64,000 bases of DNA. Source: Papaver somniferum (taxonomy: Eukaryota; Streptophyta; Magnoliopsida; Ranunculales; Papaveraceae). The stretch is from contig NC_039362.1 of the NCBI RefSeq assembly GCF_003573695.1, forward strand, positions 15,086,063 through 15,150,062, in the 5' to 3' direction. The translations under genes and the position numbers were made by a program. Positions within the stretch are counted from its first letter, which is position 1; every line of letters starts with the position of its first letter. This document shows positions 58,909 through 64,000 of this stretch, one piece after another. Under the pieces are notes generated by a model, which saw only the letters and a program-made list of their open reading frames with translations, did not search any database and had not been told where the DNA came from.

Positions 58909-60936
58909 TGATGAGTGCCAAATATTGTATATATTTATCCCTTTTTGTTGGCATTTTAACTCATCTTTTATGCGTTAATTCTACATTTTATCCCATATTC
59001 TGTATTTTCATTGTTTTCAAGAATAAATATTTTTATTAATTAATTTTGCATTTTTAGATAGTGAATAAAGTTCGGATGAGTCGCGGAGCGAAAAGAGCAG
59101 AAAAGTAGTGAAAAGCTGGGAGAAATTACGCAAGGAAGCCGCGAAGAATGGTGCGCACAACCTCATTTTCTACACACAAAAGCGCCTCCGTTCTCAGCCG
59201 TCAGATCAGTTCCCAGACGCATCCGATGGTCGCTCCTTCATAGAGCATCAAAATCTGAAGTCTCTGCCAAGCACCACAGCGCCGAAATTCCAAGCCTTCA
59301 GATTAGATGGTAGTTGAATCCAACGGTCGCTCCCTTGCTGTGCATCGAAGTTTTATATCTCCGCCTTACACTACAGTACCTAACTCCATCAAGTACCGTT
59401 CATTTTGTTGTATCATATAATCTGACGGTCGCTCCAAGCTTCACTCCACATCACCGTCCGATCTACCTACCATCTTCGCATCTCGCAGCTCAGAGTCAGA
59501 GAACATCAAGACTCGATACATTCGCCTTACACCCTAGTACCCGAGCCTATACCACCTACCCAAACAACCCCCTTCTCCCAAACAGTCGAGCCATCACCTA
59601 CACCACCCCCCTCTGCAGAGCCACCTCCTGCAACTGCCGCACCACCATCATCACCACCACTCCCTGACGCCACCAAACACCACCAGCTCTCCACAACAAC
59701 CCTAACCCACATCATTATTTCCACTCTCATCAACTCTATGTCCTCCTAATCACTCAATTTCACGCCTCTCCCATGTCAGGAACCCTAGAGGTGAAATTGA
59801 CAAATTAGGTGAAATAGAGTTGAAATTGAAGGCATGGAGTGATACAGGAGAGTCAGAGAATGGATGGGTCGACAACAATTTCAGAGAATTAGGTGAGATT
59901 TCTCCAATTTCTAAAAGCCCTAATTTTACTGACTTTGGGAAATATTTGGGGAAAAAGCTAATTTTGTGTAATGGGTATAAATTAATGCTTTGGGAAGCAT
60001 TAGGGAGACACCATTTTACCTCTCTGGACTAGCCAGTAGAGAATTAGAGAAAAATTTTATGAACTGAAAATTATAGCACTTGTATGTTTACAGTTGCAAA
60101 TTGCTTCTGTTATAGTTATTTGTTATGATGCAATTTATGTTTAACTTATCTCACATGATGTATGTTTGTTGCCAAAACATGGTTAGCATGAGCTAATCAT
60201 CTTCAGGCCAAGGCTCAGTGAAGCCTTGTGCACTGTCAAGTGTGTTTGAGCTAGTTGGTTACTTCCTGTTGCTATGTTGTGAATGTGCATTTGAGAGAGA
60301 CCAATGCTCATAGAGCCTGTGATTGGTTGTACTGTCAAAAGACAGCCAATGCTAGGGGTGGACTAGTGAGCAAGTTGGTGTTCTTCCATTTCTAGTTGTA
60401 TGCTTAGGAATGAACTTAACCTAGACCATGTCACTTGATTAGGATACAAGGTGGATCATGTGCTTTGGCTTGCCCACCACTTCTCTTTTAATCAATCTTA
60501 ATTTCAGTCTTGTATGCTTGTATCACCTGTTACTTTTCTTGCCTTTCATTTTCTTGCATTTTATAACTATTGTGCACTGAAGTCAGTGCACTGAACACAA
60601 TCTTGCCTCTTGCCCTTGGCTGCCAAGCCTTGGTTATTTGTTGCTTTTCTTAACTGCTTCTTTATTGCCTTCCCCTGCATTTTTGGTTCTTTTCTTATCT
60701 TTCCCTGCTGTGGTTCTTAGCCTGTTTCTCTATTGCTTTATATTGTGTTCTTGGTTGTAAGCCTGAAACTTTGTTTGCCTTTAGCTCACTGCCATAGTGC
60801 ATTGCTACTCTTTTTAGCCTAGGAAAACTTCTCATATGCTCCTCTCCCTGTGGACAAACCCCTATTCACTCTTTTACTACAAATATTGACCTTGTATACT
60901 TGCAAGCATATTGTGTGCATCTTAGAATTCACACCA
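58909..60936 (+). repeat. G2 3' LTR
   Basis: It is 2028 bp, the same length as the 5' LTR, followed by GTTGG and the resumed T1 LTR. Confidence 0.92.
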
Positions 60937-60941
60937 GTTGG

Positions 60942-62730
60942 ACAAGCGTTGTCCTGCACACCGGCGGGCCCCCTTTCTATTTACTTGACCGACCTTCTCA
61001 CGACCTAGCCAGGGAGGAGAAAACGCTTCCTCGAAGTTCCGCCGGCGTGATGCTTTAAGGGTCACAGGAAATTCCACTAGTGTCTTAAATTGATCTCAAC
61101 CATCCAACTTAACTGGCATGTTTGGATGGCTTAGATCAAGCCTATGACCGTGGGAAAAGTACACACATGCTCACCATCGGCTCAATGTGGTTCCCACATG
61201 GTCGGCATCCCCAAAGGAGAAGCATAGATTGCCAAACCGTTAGGTTGAAGTCGTGTACACACGACCGATCCAAAACCCTAACTAGGGTTTGCGGCATGTT
61301 ACATGTGTCACTAATTGATCACGAGCGTCCATCTTTGCAAGCATGGATGGAGGGTGTATATGTAGATTTAAAAGGTCCCGAGCATGTCAACATGATCACC
61401 GTGGGCCCATATACACGCATGACCGATCGACCAAGGACAACCATGGCCGGACGTCTCGAAACGCGCGCCCGAAGTAGACATGTCGCGCGGTTTCCAACTC
61501 CTTTGCGGCATGGGATTTCTATTGCAAATCAATCTCAGCCGCTCCTCTTTTCCTGTAAAATTGAGTGGCTTAGATCAAAGTTTCATGGGACAGTGAGGTA
61601 CATACGTGTACACCGGAAAGCAGTCTACACGCATGCCCGGTCGGTCCTGCCTAAAAAACCTCCCATGCTTGGTTTCGACCAAGCTGAAGAGTGATGCGTG
61701 CGCACCTATTTAAAACCCTAAAATTCCTCCAACAGTCGCAGATGAGCGTCATAAGATCATCTCGTCCGTCCAACTCTACCAACCTGGTTGGGCAGCCCTG
61801 GATAGGAGTTATACGACCAAAGAAGCATCCCCATGATCATCTTCCGCCACTCTTCCACATAGAGTGATCGGCCAAAGCAAGGCTCGCCCATGCAGCCTCC
61901 AAACGATCACTTGAAGATGGTTGGACGTGATGCTATTTTAATACACTTGATCGTGACTTGCTCCGTTAAGCCTTAAAATAGCGATGCTTCATACATGTTG
62001 AATATATTCGATGCACTATGTGCATAGAATACACACGATATTTCATAAATATCGATTTTCCAAATAAATTAGTTTTTTAACCTAGCACCGTATGCTACCT
62101 TCTGTGGGTCCCACGATCCACACAATCGAGACATCAAGCATGTCACAAACTGGGGGATATTTACTAGGGTATTGGTCTGGCGGTTTACAGTGTGCAACGC
62201 GCCATCACAAGAACGTGTCAGGAAGACATGGACGGTTAGTGATGATGGGAGAAGTGGGCTTAAACCTGATCGTGTGACAATCACCAGCACGACCCCACTA
62301 CTCCATCACTCCACTTCCTACACTTCCTACGAGACGAGGGTTGTGATTTATTACTTGTATAAATAGGTTCTCCTCCCTATTTTCACAACAGACAAGACAG
62401 AAACCAAGTGTTGATACAAAGTATTCAAACACACAGAGCTTCGCTTACATTATTGCAAGCCAGTTCGGTATTCTGATACAAGTCATAAACAACCAACACC
62501 TTCACGATCTCAACACATTCTTCGCTTCCCTCCCTAAGATCAACCCCATCTCCTTTACTTTATGACCGAAGCAAGTCTGGAACGTCTATTTCTTGGTTTA
62601 GGCCAGAAATGTACAGGTTTATCTCTCGAATCAAAAGTACTCCAGTGCATTTGTTTAGCGTTTAGATTCATTTCTCATCCACACAGCCCAAATTACCAAA
62701 ACCAGCAGAAATAGTTTTCACCCATAAACA
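60942..62730 (+). repeat. T1 3' LTR, part 2
   Basis: It matches the T1 5' LTR from about 36160 to its end at 37955, including TATAAATA at 62358-62365 and the ending CCCATAAACA. It contains the second copy of the 190-codon frame (61122-61694). Confidence 0.88.
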
Positions 62731-62735
62731 CACAG

Positions 62736-64000
62736 ACACCAGAAGTTTTTTAACGAAGAAACCGCAAATGCAGAAAAACCCCATGCCCTAGTCCAGATTT
62801 GAACACCACACTGTATTAATACGCTACAGACACTTTCCTACTACCAATGAACTTCAGACTGGAATGTAGTCGAGCCCTAATCAATCTCACATTGATCAAG
62901 GTACAGTTTTGTTCATTACGCCTCAAGAACCACGCCGGATTCTGCGCACTTGATTCCCTTAGCTGATCTCACCCAAAACTAAGAGTTGCTACAACCCAAT
63001 TTCTAAGACTTGATAAACAAATCTGTATCACATAGAAAAGTTTATTGAATAGATAAATTTGTCTCCAACAGAAATACCTACGAGTTTTTGTTCCGTCTTT
63101 TGATAAATTAAGGTCAACAAGAACCAATTGATAAAATGGATTTATATTCCCGAAGAACATCCTAGTATTATCAATCACCTCACAATAATCTTAATCGATT
63201 AACGTAACAAGATATTATGGAATCACAAACGATGAGACAAAGGTGTTTGTGACTACTTTTCAATCTTGCCTATCGGAGATAAAATCTCGAGCAAATCTTA
63301 AAGAAGATAATACTCAATCACGATAGAAAACAACAAGATCAGAACATGCAACTATAGAGAAAATAGTTGGGTCTGGCTTCACAATCCCAATGAAGTCTTT
63401 AAGTTGATAACCTATAGGGTTTCGTGAAAAGCCTAAGGTTAAAGGAGAATCGACTCTAGTCGCAACTAGTATCACACATGAGGTGTGGGGATTTGATTTC
63501 CCAGTTGCTAGAGTTATCCTTTATATAGATTTCAAATCAGGGTTTGCAATCTAAGTTACCTTGGTAACAAAGCATTCAATATTCACTGTTAGATGAAAAC
63601 CTGATTAGATTCAAGCTAATATCTTTCAACCGTTATATCGAAGTTAGCTTGTTATACACAAATGAAATGTACCTTCATTAGGGTTTGAGTAACCGTACTT
63701 AAACGTGTACACTTAGTCGGTTCAACAATAGTTAACCAATGGTTAGCCATATTAGCACTTTTATATCAACCTTATTCATCTTGACCATAACTAGTTCAAA
63801 TGACTCAAATGAAACTAGTTAGAGAGTTTTTCAATTTCTTAGATCTCATAGATGTATACAAGATACAATTTAAGCAAAACCGATTTTGATTCACTCGAAT
63901 CAATTCATGAACATCATATCCAAGGTTTGCAAAAGATTGCATTCATTATTCTATATAAATGTTTTAGTTCATGAACAAACCGATTTTAGAAAGTAACCTA
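62736..64000 (-). repeat. C3: copia-like LTR, right segment, runs off the window
   Basis: It continues from 35448 after the T1 insertion (ACACCAGAAGTTTTT). A TATA-like TTATATA lies at 63521-63527 (minus-strand promoter). Together with the left segment about 1.6 kb of a LTR expected to be about 2.4 kb is present, so its 5' edge and the adjoining element lie beyond 64000. Confidence 0.85.

Larger units (their letters stand above)
49042..60936 (+). mobile_element. G2: Athila-like Ty3/gypsy retrotransposon, young but coding-defective
   Basis: G2 has two LTRs of exactly 2028 bp with about 8 substitutions by eye and no indel, and the target duplication GTTGG (49037-49041, 60937-60941). The empty site is visible in the T1 5' LTR near 36150. 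The order is LTR, tRNA-Asp-type primer site, leader, gag, protease, RT, RNase H, integrase, 1.6 kb noncoding, polypurine tract, LTR. All coding blocks are present and close to G1, but at least nine small indels or stops split them. No env-like ORF is seen. Confidence 0.93.
35449..62730 (+). mobile_element. T1: Tat-like Ty3/gypsy retrotransposon, split by G3 and G2
   Basis: The ends are TGTTGATGG...CCCATAAACA, with the target duplication CACAG at 35444-35448 and 62731-62735. Removing G3, G2 and their duplications leaves about 9.05 kb, of which about 5 kb is LTR. The order is LTR, primer site, gag (split by G3), DTGAS protease, RT, degraded remainder, tandem repeats, LTR (split by G2). The protease-to-RT text (GRPWLHD, STYHQSLKT, EEMPGPDEKLVTHHL) is typical of the Tat/Ogre group. 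RNase H and integrase are largely deleted. In one 573-bp stretch the LTRs differ at 29 sites, so it is older than G1 and G2. Confidence 0.88.

Noticed and set aside
59527..59733. Gly/Val-rich 68-codon ORF, also at 49660-49866
   Set aside because: This is an LTR duplicate in a CAC-rich low-complexity stretch of G2, and the opposite strand is equally open.

Overview
This window is plant nuclear DNA made almost entirely of LTR retrotransposons nested in one another. I see no intact host gene, no cellular tRNA or rRNA gene, and no bacterial-type operon. The elements are plant lineages: Ty3/gypsy Athila-like copies primed by tRNA-Asp, a Ty3/gypsy Tat-like copy, and Ty1/copia-like (SIRE-type) copies with very long LTRs primed by tRNA-iMet. 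Sequence style suggests a dicot, possibly Ranunculales (Papaver-like); this host guess is from memory and weak.

Layout, left to right. (1) 1-4203: internal part of a minus-strand copia-like element (C0) with a decayed gag, its primer binding site near 2770, a CACTA-like fragment and tandem duplications. (2) 4204-32252: plus-strand copia-like element C1, with 2.4-2.5 kb LTRs and only 1.15 kb of internal sequence. Its 5' LTR is split twice: by Athila-like element G1 (4580-15711, minus, TSD GTAAG) and by minus-strand copia-like element C2 (16182-26974). C2 holds a solo LTR, S1 (19127-22186). (3) 32304-35448: stacked LTR fragments C4, T0 and C3, each broken by the next. (4) 35449-62730: Tat-like element T1 (plus, TSD CACAG), inserted in C3. 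It contains the non-autonomous element G3 (38162-44484, minus, TSD GTCAC) in its gag and the Athila-like element G2 (49042-60936, plus, TSD GTTGG) in its 3' LTR. (5) 62736-64000: continuation of the C3 LTR. On the right side the nest is five insertions deep (C4 > T0 > C3 > T1 > G2 or G3).

Relative ages agree with the nesting. The G2 LTRs differ at about 8 of 2028 positions, the G1 LTRs at about 13 positions plus two short indels, and a 573-bp stretch of the T1 LTRs at about 5 percent. Only G1 keeps a long uninterrupted gag-protease frame (832 codons); every pol region is broken.

The most interesting points are: two copia-like elements that carry gag-position ORFs plus a second ORF, which in C2 resembles the 'putative plant transposon protein' domain, with no visible pol; a Gypsy derivative (G3) that keeps the Athila-type primer site and polypurine boxes but encodes only an acidic protein; a palindromic motif phased at 52-54 bp in the copia LTRs; repeated polypurine-like boxes inside the Gypsy elements; and young LTRs around a thoroughly frameshifted interior in G2. 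I found nothing resembling a defence system or biosynthetic cluster.
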